A stretch of 64,000 nucleotides of DNA, taken from contig NC_041019.1 in NCBI RefSeq assembly GCF_004193775.1, forward strand, positions 69,501 to 133,500, read 5' to 3'. The first letter of the stretch is position 1. Each line of letters starts with the position of its first letter. Of this stretch, positions 23,801 through 40,329 are shown one piece after another. Below the pieces are notes generated by a model. That model worked only from the letters and a program-made list of their open reading frames with translations, ran no database searches and had not been told where the DNA came from. Both the position numbers and the translations under genes were made by a program. The DNA comes from Glycine soja (taxonomy: Eukaryota > Streptophyta > Magnoliopsida > Fabales > Fabaceae).

Positions 23801-25073
23801 AACTGAATTCATTTAAAATATTATGAAGCACAGAACCTGTTCTTCCATTGAATGCAAACATCTTTGCAAACAAAACCCTGTTTTTGTCTTGGTTGTCAGT
23901 TGCCGCTCTACTCCAGTGTGGTGGTTGCCGGGTCAGTCACCATGGTTTTTGTTGTTGCCAGCTGCACCTTGGGCATCTGTGGTTGGGTGATGCTCCTCCA
24001 GCATCGTGGTTGCTAGACATCTATGTTTTTGTCCTTTGTCCTTGTTTTCAACCTTGTCTCATGTAGTCTTCGTCCATCTTTAGTACTGGTGCTCCATTTA
24101 AGGTTATGACACTGATTAAGAAATATTCAATTAATACAAATTTAGACAAAAATACTCTCAGCTTGTCAACTACTTTTGTCATGAATTATCTTACTATCTA
24201 CCAATTATAAATACATTATGCTTTCCATTAACTTATTTTTATGACTGATGTCTCTTTTAAATGAAAGTATTAATTTATCTTCTTAATCATATCTAGGGGT
24301 ATTGTTGGAAAAAATAGCTTTAAAAGCGTTAAAATACGACTATTTTGGAACAAAATCAAAATTGTAAAGGAGGGAGTATTCATTTTGTGATGGATATTAT
24401 AATATGAAAATTGTAAAGCTTTAAAACTGTTTTTAGAAGGTAAATATATAAATCTTAATTCTCAATTTAGAATTTGGTCATATATATATATATATATATA
24501 TATATAGTATCCCAGTGTCTTATATTTTGAACATTAGCCATCTCTATATCGGAGGTCGGTGTTTTATAGATGCTTCTACATGTTTGCTTTTATTTCATAT
24601 ATACCCCCTATAATCTTCAATTTAGCTTCTTTTCTTTTTTCAAGTGTTAAGGATTGTCTTTTTAGTTTTATTATGACAAGAAATATTTTGGACATAATTT
24701 CTCTTCATTGCAATTGCAAACAGTTTGGATTCGTAAATGCAGTCTTGATTGTAGATGTTTAGTTTTTTTTTCTTTTCTTCAGTACTTCACATTGATATAC
24801 TGGAATGTAATTCACTCCCAATTATATCCAAGCAGGTGCATAAATGAAGAGAAGTATGCATACCACTTGGTTGGCTTAGTGGAGCACTCCGGAACTATGA
24901 GAGGGGGTCACTATGTTGCGTATGTGAGAGGGGGCCAGAGGAACTGTGGGAAGGGTGATAAAGAGAATGAGGGTTCCACATGGTATCAGGCAAGTGATGC
25001 ATATGTGCGTGAAGTTTCCCTTGATGAAGTTCTTCGCTGTGAGGCATACATTTTATTCTACGAAAAAATTTGA
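20829..25073 (+). CDS. UBP2: Ubiquitin carboxyl-terminal hydrolase with zf-UBP domain (UBP1/UBP2 type)
   Basis: A deubiquitinase of the USP (C19) family that removes ubiquitin from proteins. There are two coding exons: 20829-23533 and 24836-25073, joined through AG|GT...AG to give 980 residues. A UBP-type zinc finger (about 47-161: CPHL, CEDC, CLECG, HCHVVGH, H141, CWCFPCN) precedes the Cys box [16 protein letters not shown], with catalytic Cys239. QQHDSHELL follows, then a Cys-rich UBP segment, a long acidic Ser-rich insert (about 400-880), and in exon 2 the His box [11 protein letters not shown] (His927) and Asp956 in YQASDAYV. All three catalytic positions are present. The start is the first ATG of the long frame ([10 protein letters not shown]), a lysine-rich beginning like Arabidopsis UBP1/UBP2. 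A likely 5'UTR intron runs from about 20520 (CAG|GTACTC) to just before the ATG. The 1.3-kb coding intron holds an AT microsatellite (24480-24506). The symbol is by resemblance to At1g04860. Confidence 0.93.
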
Positions 25074-26258
25074 CTGGAACGTCCGTCTACTTTATACGTA
25101 TTTATATTCGAGGTAGATATAGCGGTTTACTAAATTTATGAGATAAATCATTGCGGGTGCGTGTAAAAGCAATTACCGTATATTGTATACCATTTTTTCG
25201 ACATGTGATGAGGTGTTGACTGTACAATGCGATGTCATACAATCAAAAGTCAAATTTTCTTTTGGTGCTAAAGCTTCGGCCGTTGCATTTAAAGTTAAAT
25301 TACAAAAAGGTCCTAAGCAATTTTCAAAAAATCTAAAATTAACCTTCACTTGGGTATAAAACAGTGTCTCTTTCCCCCAAAATTCGGCTTGTGATAGGAA
25401 TGGAAAATGCCCTAACATCATGAATATCTTTTTTGATGTTGCTTGTTTAGCAACAAAAATTTGGATACACAACTAATTTTTTAAAGCTTTGGATCATTTT
25501 ATCAACATGCCTTTGCGGATTTAGGAAAGTGTAAGGAAAGTTACTGCGGTTATTGACCATTATAATAAATGAGTTATAATATTTGGACACCTATAAATTT
25601 TAAACGGTTCATCGGCACTCTTTATTCTTTCTCTATCTATCTCTTCCAATCACACTACATCACCAATAAAATTAATCACTTATCTCTCCTCTCTTTGTAT
25701 CTCTCCCTTCCAATCACATTACATCTATAACTATATATAAATAGAATACATATTTTGGTGTACACATTCTTATATCCATTTTATTTCTATAACTGCATTT
25801 TTAAGTTATTATTTTATTTCTATAACTACATTCACAAACCATCTACTAACTTTTATCATCCTTCCTTTTATTTAAAACAAAACATGGAAAAACAATTTGA
25901 CTGAGTGTTTGTTTTCTCCTAGTCACCAATAAAATTAATCCCTTAGCTCTTCTCTCTCAAGATGTAAGAAGTGTCTATGAAAATCATTTTTTCTAATAAA
26001 ACAGTTTATAAATTTTTTACGAAAGATAATTACTTTCAAATCAGGACGTTCATAAATCATAATAAATAGATAGTTCTCCCAACAATCTTTTATACGATAC
26101 CTTAATTTAAGAGGATAAAAAAGTATTAGAATTAGTCACTGGTTGATTTATCATATTGTTAGTATACTAAATCTATAAAGCTTTATACTGATAATTTAAT
26201 TTTTACCGAATAAAGTTTGTTCTAATAACATAATCTACTATTAATTGTTAGTACGTAA

Positions 26259-26309
<51 letters not shown>

Positions 26310-27830
26310 GAGTATTTTTTTATAAAATATTTTTGTGCGAGGGTATATATCGTCCTTGATAAAAGCGAAGGATTTAAGAGAATTAGAGAAACGCAGGGAG
26401 GTTGACGTGAATCAACTGATATGAAGAAGACCAATAATTTGCAAATTAGCATGGTTCGCACTAAGACTTGCTTTAAATTTTATAATCAATCTAAACTGTT
26501 ACTTGTCTGTCGTCAAATTAAAGTTTCAACTAACATAACAATATTGTATTTAGATTTCTTTAAAAGGAAGAATTATTGCTTTACTTTTTCTTTCAAAGAT
26601 TACTTTGTTATTTAACGTCATCACTAACTACTAACTTGGGTAGTTGGGTCCTTAAAGAAAATGAACAATCGAAAAGGTCCAGCAGGTGCTAGCACCAATG
26701 ACAGAAGTAAACTTTGTGCGTTGTGGACCAATTTCTCAATGTCAGTGGTAAATCTTTGTTTCCCACCATTTGTAGTGTCGATGGCCAACAGTGATGATGT
26801 GTTGGCCGACACTGGCATTTCATTTCTAATCGTCGTTTGAAGAGTATATCTCCTTATGCATTGAAGATGAGAGGCAATTTTGTAAGGTAAGGTCGTAGTT
26901 TTGTTACTCTTTTCCACCATAGATGCGTGAATGATAATGTTGTGTTTGAATCCTTTTTTCTTTTTTGTATGGCATGCTAGAGATAATCATAGAACGTGTG
27001 TCTAATGTTGTTAATGAGCCATTAGTTGACAACATAAATGAATAGGTCCTTGATGGTGAGGATGTGGGTATAGATGAGTGTATTGGAGATGATATGCTAA
27101 ATGAAATTGATAAGGTAGCAAAAAAATTGTTGCTTAGTGTAGAGATAATGATGGTGGTGTGGGTAATGTGTAAGAAGGAGATGTAGTGGCTGACAAATCT
27201 ACACAGGTCGTTGTCCATTCTTTGTATGATATTTCACTTAATTATGGTGGTTTTAATGTAGAAAAAGGAGACATAGCAACTAAAGTAATGATTGATTTCT
27301 TTGGTGAAGTTGGGGATGATAAATAAGATACTGAGGAGAAAAATGAAGATGGGAAGAGGATAATGATGGAGGTTATGATGATGACGCTTAATAATCTTTT
27401 GATGATGAAATTGATCTAAATTTTATCATCAATATTTTAAGTGAGTGTCCACTTTTATAAATATTATGGATCATTTTGTCATTTAGTTACAAATGTTAGG
27501 GACCAATTTGTCGTTGCCTAACCTATTACAAAAAATTAAGAACAAACTCTTTAGCAAAACAATTGTTAGCTTCGTGAATTTAAAATTAACAGTTAAAAAA
27601 AGTATCACTAACAATTTAGTCCAAAACACTGTTGGTTGACGTGGCAAATCACTTGCATTCGTTGATTTGCCTTGTCTATAATGTGGAGTTCATTTTTGCT
27701 ACATGGATTTGCCACATTGTCTTTCATGGGCCATGTAGCCAAAAAACGTTAACAAAAACAAAGATAACTTGATGGTTGGACTAAATTGTTGGTACATTTG
27801 CACTTTTGTAGACTAAATTGATCAGTTTCA
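25074..27830. other. Intergenic, AT-rich
   Basis: No gene supported. An AT microsatellite occupies 26262-26306. Around 26890-27430 the plus strand contains GAT/GAG-rich sequence that would encode acidic low-complexity peptide, but frames are broken throughout. It may be a transposon remnant, which I could not identify. Confidence 0.4.
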
Positions 27831-27834
27831 TAAT

Positions 27835-29545
27835 AGTGACGAGGACATTGAAACTCAAGGACCGACACAAGGATTAGGAGGACCTATGACTAGAGCTAGA
27901 GTCAAAAAGCCAAAGGAGACCCTAAAACAAGTGGTAGCAACAATTCTTGAAGTTGCACTTGCGGTGAAGGACATTGAACCAAAATTATTTCAGTGCATGA
28001 TTGTTATTAAAGACCCATGAGCTAGGTGTTGTAGCTGACTTTCTTCTTTTTTATAATTAAATAAAATTGTATTTCTTTTATTTTATTTTCATTTTTTTTA
28101 TTTATTTTAGTGGCTAACAGCCTTGGTGTCTTTTCATTTGCACCACTAGGAATCAAAGTGCATTTAGAATAATTAAAGGTAGGCTGCCTTCATAATTGTT
28201 CATACTTGCAATTAATGGTATATTTAGAATAATTAAAGGTTGATTGCCTATGTGTACACAAAAATTACAATGGAATGGGACTTGAATTTAAAAAAAAAAA
28301 ATACTTGCCTATTGTGAGAGTATTCTCTAGGTTTCATGTTGAACCTGTTTGGACTTATCAGGGCAACTCATCACCCTTATGGCATCTTCCTTTAGCTTAT
28401 TTTCCATTGATGGAAGTGGCACCTTCCACCTGTCATCAACGATCCATAACTAGAATCATATCATCTGATATTAGAGCTTTGACTCTTGATACAGGTTCTA
28501 TCTATCCTTTTCATTCGTTTATCTTTTTGTTTTTCGTTTTTCGCTATTCTATCGTTGTTGTTCAAGTCATCTCTTTGTTCGACTTGTTTCTGCTTGTTCT
28601 GTCTATTCATTTTTTTCGGTTTTGTTTTGGCATTCTTTTGTCTTTTGTCTCTATATTTTTGTGCTCTGGGTATATTATAAAAAACAAGTGTAGTACAAAA
28701 AAAAAACTTTTCTGTTTCAGTGTTCTAGTTCTACAAGCACAAATCAGAATTAAAAAAAAAAGTGCAATACAAAAAAATGCTTTTGTTTTAGTGTTCTAGT
28801 TCTACAAACACAGCAGAATTCAAATAAAAAAAAACATGAGTGCAATACATCTATTTTAAATCAAGAGCTGTTGGATTGTTCTTGATGTGTCCAATTTAGT
28901 TCTATCCAGAAACTCAAAAGGATACTAGAGTAGTAAAAGGCAAGAGTGCAGTACATCTGTTTTAATGGCCATATTGAGTGCAAAAACATGAGTGCAACCA
29001 TTTGATCGAGTGTAAACACGTGAGTGAAGTGGTGAGGATCATTTCTATTAACCTTGATAATTTCTATTTGCTTTTCAAAATATGGCATGAGCCGGTGGTG
29101 ATGACCCTCCTCATTTAGGTGGAGCTTAGAGGTTGTTACTTGATGCTATGAATGAATAGATGCAAAGGATGATGAGACAAAATAATGAGGAGCTCTATGG
29201 CAGGATTGAAGGAATAGAAAATCATTGAATCATGATGCTAGAGGTCCTAATGTTGCCTTCATAATTGTAGTTAATGTTCATAATTGTAGTTGATGGCGCA
29301 TTTAGAATAATGAGAGGTTGGTTGCCTATATGTACACGAAAATTACAATGGAATGGGGACTTGAATTTTCAGAAAAATATTTGTGTATTGTGAGAGTATT
29401 CTCTAGATTTCAGTCTAAACCCATTCGGACTTATCAGGGGCTATCCATCACCCTTATGGTGTCTTCCTTTAACTTATCTTTCATTACTGGAAGTGACACC
29501 TTACACCTATCATCAAACGAGTCGTAACCAGAATCATATCGTATG
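27835..29545 (+). mobile_element. Decayed Gypsy-type element with duplicated LTR-like segments
   Basis: At 27840-27960 the plus strand reads QGLGGPMTRARVKKPKETLK, a phrase typical of the C-terminus of plant Gypsy polyproteins. Two diverged direct repeats follow, about 28185-28470 and 29270-29545. They share AATTACAATGGAATGGG, GAGAGTATTCTCTAG and CATCACCCTTATGG. Between them is a short gag-like piece (about 29100-29230: QNNEELYGRIEGIEN). The order pol end, LTR-like repeat, gag-like piece, repeat suggests the junction of two elements or a rearranged one. The ORF 28275-28799 lies in the LTR-like sequence and is not a gene. Confidence 0.5.
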
Positions 29546-33844
<4,299 letters not shown>

Positions 33845-34055
33845 TTTAGTAGAAGCCATAATGACGGACTGCACAGCATGAATATAATTGGTTTGACAGT
33901 GTATGAGCTAAATCCTGCCATTTTGATGACATATTCCCACTCTTTAAGTGTGCGCTCTTTGCCGAAGTTAGTGTGCGCCATCATTATCATGTCCAGCATC
34001 AATCCTACATCCTTCAACCCGTTATGTTTCTCTCCTCCTTCTTCTTCAATCTTCT
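33845..34055 (-). pseudogene. Plant O-methyltransferase fragment (C-terminal end)
   Basis: Minus-strand translation gives EEEGGEKHNGLKDVGLML, then DMIMMAHTNFGKERTLKEWE and YVIKMAGFSSYTVKPI. The G-K-E-R-T..E-W....AGF pattern is the conserved C-terminal block of plant S-adenosylmethionine-dependent O-methyltransferases of the COMT / isoflavone OMT type. The normal ending (a short stretch finishing near IEVYP) is not preserved: a frame change gives IHAVQSVIMASTK instead. No upstream exon with the SAM-binding or dimerisation region is seen within several kb on the right. It is a relic of one exon. Confidence 0.7.
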
Positions 34056-34091
34056 ACATTCATTTTACAACACATTTAAGAATGATTTTGA

Positions 34092-34292
34092 ATCAGCCGG
34101 TATGGTAAAAAAATCATACGAAAAGAAAAAGAGGGATACGAACTAACTATAATGGATATATTGGATGAACGTGAAGTGATTGATATTATACTTTCAAGAT
34201 CAGAACTTCTTGTTTCAGAAGGTAAATCTATCAAACTTGATCGATCATTAACAAGTAATCCAAATATGAATGAATTTGGTCTGGGGATATAA
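34092..34292 (+). other. Unidentified 66-residue open stretch
   Basis: Open in one plus-strand frame up to a TAA at 34290-34292. It includes [20 protein letters not shown] and [16 protein letters not shown]. The amino-acid composition is protein-like rather than repeat-like in an otherwise AT-rich region, but I recognise no family. It could be a fragment of an exon or of transferred organelle DNA. Confidence 0.2.
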
Positions 34293-36241
34293 AAATAGTA
34301 CTTCAAGATTCGTATGTACTTCAAGATTCGTATGTTTATAACCACGGACATGAAAAGTCAAAATTCTTTATGACAATTCATAAAAAATCGTCTTAGAAAA
34401 ACTATATTTTCTAAAACGATTTTCATGAAAATAATTACAAGAGGTTTAAAAAAATTAAAACAAATTTAGAATTTTAAGATAGATTTTCAAAAAATTATCT
34501 TAAAATATTTATAATTTAATAATTTTTTTAGAGAATTGTTTTAAAATATTTTTTTAAAAAAATTAAAATAATTTTAGGATTCTATGATTGCCTATGGTCA
34601 TATTAACCCATTATCAATATTTTGAAGTAAAATGTTAAAATGGTAGAATAAATTATACAAAAAGTATAATGGTTAAAATAAACATTATAACATAAAATAT
34701 AAAAAAAACAATAAAATCCTACTTATTCAAAAATGAGTAAATGTAAATCTAATAAATATTTTATGAGTAAGAAAGAATAAAATATAAAAAAAATAGAAAT
34801 TAATACTACGGACTTTCACAATTTGAATTGAATGATTCTGAGGTAAAAAATTATCGATTCAATCTCTTTGGTTTTGACACTTAATCTTCTATTCAATTCT
34901 TTTTTTTATTTTTAATTTGATTCACTCCCTTCTAATCCAATTAATTAAAATCGATCTGGGTTTGATTAGTTTTCAGTTTTTTCAAAGAGCCAGTAAATAT
35001 TTAAGCTAATGATGAAATTCATAGTAATATTACATTTAGAAAACCAAACGAATATAATAGTTGGAAAAGCACGTAAATGCTAAAGTAAATTATAAAATAA
35101 TGGCTTAACTAGTAAACAATAAAACAAAATTGAAAGATGCAGGTCATTTCTTAATTTTTGCTAGTTAATGCCTAACGGAGCGTTCGGTGGAGGAAAAGCT
35201 TTTCATGCTCTGAAAACATTAATTTTTTAAAAATCTAGAAATTATGATTCATGGGAATATGTAAAATAGATTTTATTAGTTTTAATATATTTTTTTTAGA
35301 ATTAAAGTTTCATGTAAAATAAAATTTTCCCTCCATTCGGAAAAGTTGTACTCCTAATCCCTTCCTTGAAAATGCTTTTATGGAAAAGTGAGTTAAAATT
35401 AATTAGGAATCATAATTTTCTGATAATCTTCTTTTATTAATTGCATGTCAAACATAAAAATTATAGTTTTCTACTCTAAAATTCATAGAAAAATAAAAAT
35501 TGTTCGTCTAGTGAACATCTCCCTAGTGTCTTTGTACTAAAATCGTAATCGAGTATCGTGAATAAAAAAATTTATAGTATATAATATAAAAATAAGTTTG
35601 TACATCAAACAATATTAATATAATAAAGCGAACTTTTCATATTACGATAAGAAACTAGTTAATACCATATTCTATGTAATATTCATTAATAGTATATATA
35701 AATATGTCCAACCGATACAAGGCCGGGAGACTATATATGTAATTGTAATATATACCACCTGGGTAGTTGTACATTGAGGGCCAGGGGTAGGGCCATACAA
35801 AACGGCAGATTCTAAAGTTCAGCCAATAAAGGACAAATAAGCGAAGGATTGATTGTAACAAAAGAAATTAAAAATGGACAGGCCAAGGAAAGGGGTATAT
35901 GAGTTCGAGAAGGCATCACCAGTGACTAAGATTCGTTACAAGGAACTGAACTAGAAGACACAATTGTAAGAGAAAATTTACAAGACAAAAGCAGCATCTT
36001 TGTAAGCCCCGTTCTTGCTCAAACCAAACTAATTAAATATAAATTATCAATATTCCAGAACTTTGTTTATTGCATTAACTAGGTGATTTCCATTGTTTCA
36101 TTCGTTAGTAGTAAAAAATGAAATGCAATTTAAAGCATCAATCTTACATAAGAATATTCTATACTACCCCAAATTGCCATTGAAATGGTTGTTGGTGTTT
36201 ACACCCTATTATACAACAACCATATCTAATTATATAGTTGA
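34293..36241. other. AT-rich intergenic region upstream of phytoene synthase
   Basis: Nothing coding is supported. The promoter of the gene at 36323 must lie towards the right end. An in-frame TAG at 36242-36244 separates this region from the coding frame. Confidence 0.4.
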
Positions 36242-36322
36242 TAGGCTCCTCCAGCCACATTAATTGAGTTAGCAGCAACATATATCCCAGTTAAGCTAAG
36301 CCTTGAGAATAGAAATAGTGGG

Positions 36323-37999
36323 ATGATGAGTTTATCATTTTGTTCGCTGATAGCAAAGCCTTGTTCCATGATCAATGGGAGCAATAGGAAACCATGTTGT
36401 GGTCGTACAAGATTTGGTGTTATAATTAGGTCGGAAGTAAACGTGGCTCCCAAGCAAAGAGGAATTCCCCAATTGTCAAAACAAGGAGTTCCTCTTGCTG
36501 TACAAGAGGTTGTTCACAGGCAGTCTCAGATCATAAATCATTGTAGCAAGCCTAGGCCACTGTTCGAGCCCACTTTTCTTTATGATGCCTATGAAATGTG
36601 CAGAAATATTTGCGCCGAATATGCCAAGACCTTTTATCTAGGTAGGTACAAATCAAATCCACTCTTTTCTTAATTTGTGTTATCTGACTGACAGAACTTT
36701 TCTTCCCATTCTAAACAGGAACCTTGCTTATGACGGAAGAAAGACAGAAAGCTATATGGGCAATTTATGGTAAATGACACTATAATTGCAAAAAAGATGC
36801 ATGATGGTAGCTTTGTATTTATAGTGAAACCTTTATTGAAACGCTAGCTTCTCTTCAGTTTGGTGCAGGAGGACGGATGAACTTGTTGATGGTCCTAACG
36901 CTGGGTATATGAGCTCTTCTGTTCTTGATAGGTGGGAAGATAGATTGCACGACATTTTCAATGGACAACCCTATGATATGCTTGATGCCGCTCTTACTGA
37001 TACAGTCTCCAAGTTTCCCTTGGATATTAAGGTCATTAATTAATTACCAGAATTATTTATTTATCTGGATCGCTTAATTAATGAAGTACTTACTCTTGTA
37101 TTTCATTAATCACAGCCTTTCAAGGACATGATACAAGGCATGAGAATGGATACAAGGAAAGCCCGATACAACAATTTCCAAGAGTTATATCTTTACTGCT
37201 ACTATGTGGCGGGAACTGTGGGCTTAATGACTGTTCCAATAATGGGCATTGCCCAGGAGTCTGTCATCCCAGTTCAAAGTGTATATGATGCTGCACTATA
37301 TCTGGGTGTAGGAAATCAACTCACAAACATTCTTAGAGATGTGGGGGAGGAGTAAGTTCTTTTTCTTCACTATATATATTAATTCTGCTTACTATATACA
37401 TATATATGACCAGACTCTTTTAATTATTTAATTAATTAGTGCATTAAGAGGTAGAGTGTACCTTCCCCAAGACGAACTAGCCCAGTTTGGATTATGTGAC
37501 AAGGATGTTTTTTCAAGAAACGTCAGTGAAAGATGGAGAAAGTTTATGAAATATCAGATCACAAGGGCAAGATTCTACTTCAACCGGGCAGAAGAAGGAG
37601 TTTCTCAGCTCCAAAAGGCCAGCCGTTGGCCGGTAAGGACATATTTATTATATTTTTAAAAATTTACTGAAAACATGCAGAACTATATAAATAAATAATA
37701 GAAATTTAAGTCCCAGAAAATAGCAAAGATCGTATCGATCAGGATATATATGGATCATGTCATGCTATGCTGGTGACTTGCAGAGGTTAACACTTTCCTT
37801 CTTTGTATGTCTGCAGGTTTGGTCATCATTAATATTGTATCGTAAGATCTTGGATGCAATTGAAGACAACGATTACGACAATTTGACTAAACGAGCTTAC
37901 GTGGGACGAGCTAAGAAATTTTTAACGTTGCCTCTAGCTTACACTAGATCTCTCTCAAATCACAAAACGAAATTTCGTTCTTTAACAAGGCCTATCTAG
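36323..37999 (+). CDS. PSY: Phytoene synthase, six exons
   Basis: Condenses two geranylgeranyl diphosphates to phytoene, the first committed step of carotenoid synthesis, in plastids. Exons are 36323-36641, 36719-36769, 36859-37031, 37116-37351, 37440-37632 and 37817-37999. All introns are GT-AG and the joins keep frame, giving 384 residues. Residues 1 to about 85 form a Ser/Arg-rich, poorly conserved N-terminus compatible with a plastid transit peptide. The synthase domain starts near [18 protein letters not shown]. The first Asp-rich motif DELVD is at 130-134 and the second, DVGED, at 256-260; the last residue of the second is completed by a codon split across intron 4. YVAGTVGLM and [11 protein letters not shown] are also typical. 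The start is the first ATG after an in-frame stop at 36242. At 384 residues it is somewhat short of the usual 400-430, mostly at the N-terminus. No disabling change is visible, so it should be active; which PSY paralogue it is cannot be told here. Confidence 0.93.
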
Positions 38000-39233
38000 C
38001 AAACTAGATAGTACCCGAAACTACGTACGGATCCAATGAAATGCATACTTGGATTCCTTGTAAAGATGATATATTCTCCGAAGATAATATGAATACTTGA
38101 GCTTGGTTTCGGTTTTCGCAGAAGGGAGAAAGACCCGGATGAAACCCCCAGGAATCTTACCACCTGCCATTTCCTTGGGGTTAAAATTGTGCAAATGTAC
38201 CCCAAAAGATAAAAATTCCGAATGCATAAATTCATTTCTTTCTCTTTAAACCCACTCTCCCTACACCTTAATTAAGAAAGGGTCCTTTTGAACCAACGTG
38301 TGAATATTGTGTATGCGTATATTATATATACAAGTACAGATGCGGAGATCGAGAGATATTATAAAATTTTCGTTATTATATACTTGTAGTTGTTTAAATT
38401 TAACAAATATACAAACAATGAAATTAGTATATAATTATAATTCAAAAGTTTTTTTAAAACTATTATAATTGAACAGTTGACTTAATAAAAAAAAAACATG
38501 TAAGAATTCTTAATTATTGTAAAAAAGAAAATATTCAATTATGACCATTATATTAAGATTATCTATTCATATTACATAGTACTATTTAATCATAAATTCC
38601 ATGAAATCTTTCAAAAATATAGCGTGATCTTTAATTATAAAGGAATTAAATTACATGATATTTGTAATTAAGGATATATTAGAAAAAATTAACTGAAAAC
38701 TTATAACTTATAAGCTATTTAAAAGTTTATAAATTATAAGTTAAAAGTTAAAAAATTCATAAACTCCTCAAAAGTAGCTAATTCATATTGGTTAAAACTA
38801 ATTCATATTTTGATGAGTTTATAAGATTTTGATTATAGTTTATAAGTTATTTTAATCAAAAGTTTATTTTAGTATATAAATTTATTTTAATATATAGCTT
38901 ATTTAAATCAAAGTAGATTATAAACTACTCAAAATAACTTATAAACTCTCAAAAGTTTTACCAATATATGAATTAGTTTTAACCGCAGTAGCTTCTGATT
39001 GGAAAGAAAGTAATGAAATCAACGCTCAAAACCTGTATGAATATGTGTCCTTTGCACTAAAATAATTAGGTGCACTAAAATATGGTATTCACTGCTGTCA
39101 AAAAAACATATGCTATTCACTTTTTGATCCTGACACAAGGCACAATAAATAAGGAATATTATTTGTTTTTAATCTTTTCAAATGCATCTAGACTAAAGGA
39201 TTTGTTGAAGTATGAAGTAATTTGCAGCAAGCT
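38000..39233. other. Intergenic, AT-rich
   Basis: 3' flank of phytoene synthase, then AT-rich DNA. Around 38690-38960 phrases such as 'aaacttataacttataagctatt' and 'aagtttataaattataag' recur on both strands, which suggests an old inverted-repeat (MITE-like) element. Its ends could not be defined. Confidence 0.4.
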
Positions 39234-39401
39234 TTACCACAATTTGACGACTTGAGCTAATTTAGAACATCTGAAGCAAAGGGCAATGACATACCAATAG
39301 GCTGCTTCTTCTGCTACACAACCTGAAAGTGAAAGATGTTGCCTCAATTTCAAGAGTGACATTCCAAGTGTAACCACGGAATGGCCATTAGCATTTGTCA
39401 A
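39234..39401 (-). pseudogene. Unidentified exon-like fragment (55 codons)
   Basis: The minus strand is open from 39401 to a TAA at 39234. It includes NGHSVVTLGMSLLKLRQHLS and EEAAYWYVIALCFRCSKLA and ends VVKLW. Composition and regularity (Leu-rich, with a run of aromatic residues) look like a real terminal exon, unlike the surrounding AT-rich DNA. No start codon, partner exon or family was recognised. Confidence 0.3.
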
Positions 39402-40329
39402 GGTGTATATTATATTTCATTCACAATATTTTCTTTCGTAGCAAAATGGATTTAATTAAAAAAGTTAACATTATAATTTTAATAACCTCATGAATTTGAT
39501 TATAATTAAATCATTAATTTTTAATTAATGATTATAATTGTATATTTTCTTTTAAAATATACTTTCTAAACAAAAAGCTAATTTCAGATAAGATATTCTT
39601 CAAGATAATTAAAAAATGACTACAGGCTTTTGTTTCTAAATAGGGTTCTTCTAGTAGGTTAAAGACATCCTACTTTAGAGTATAAAAGTGTATTTTGCTC
39701 TAATTATTAGGTGAGACGTGGGTTATATAGAATTTTCTAAATAAATATGGTAAGATATTTAATTATATCTTATCTCCATAAATCACGAAATTAAGATATA
39801 ATTCAAGTAAGATATAATTAAGATAGAATAAAAGATGCATGATTAGATGTCAAAGGTTATAGAATCAGACGTTCATAATATATATGATTAAGAGGATTGA
39901 CCCATTACTTAGTGAGTAGAGTAAGTCCTTCGGGTTCGACCCAATAGAGACTAGAGGGCACAGTCCCTCAAGCTTGAGTACACGAAGAATCTGAAGTATA
40001 AAGTCTATAATCTATTGAACTCGACCAATGACTTGATTCATTGGGATGGTCCAATGAACTCGCGGGTACATATTTATTTAGGTATTGCTTTATTAATATT
40101 TATAAAACAAAATAAAATGAATTAAACAAGTTTTCTTAGAAGATGAATTAAAGAGATAAAATAAATGTAATTTATATTATAAATTAAAATACTTTAAAAC
40201 TCTTGAGGTTGAGAGTGGGATTTTGGGCCAAAACCGGGGGCCTTCCGCAACGAATGAAGCCCATGTTGCTGAGGAATGAGCAGTAGTAACAAGTATGAAG
40301 AGATAGATAATCCATAAGCATAACTGAAG
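39402..40329. other. Intergenic, upstream of the PPR gene
   Basis: AT-rich, with a patch at 39900-40070 that repeats short phrases ('acttagtgag', 'gactcgaccaatgactt'), possibly an old LTR piece. No gene is seen. The PPR promoter is expected within the last few hundred bases. Confidence 0.35.

Noticed and set aside
28275..28799. 174-residue plus-strand ORF
   Set aside because: Lies in LTR-like repeat and poly-pyrimidine sequence; very rich in Phe and Ser, with no domain.
36223..38235. Bacterial-style operon or clustering of PSY with neighbouring genes
   Set aside because: The neighbours are unrelated families with separate promoters and large spacers; nothing suggests a pathway cluster.
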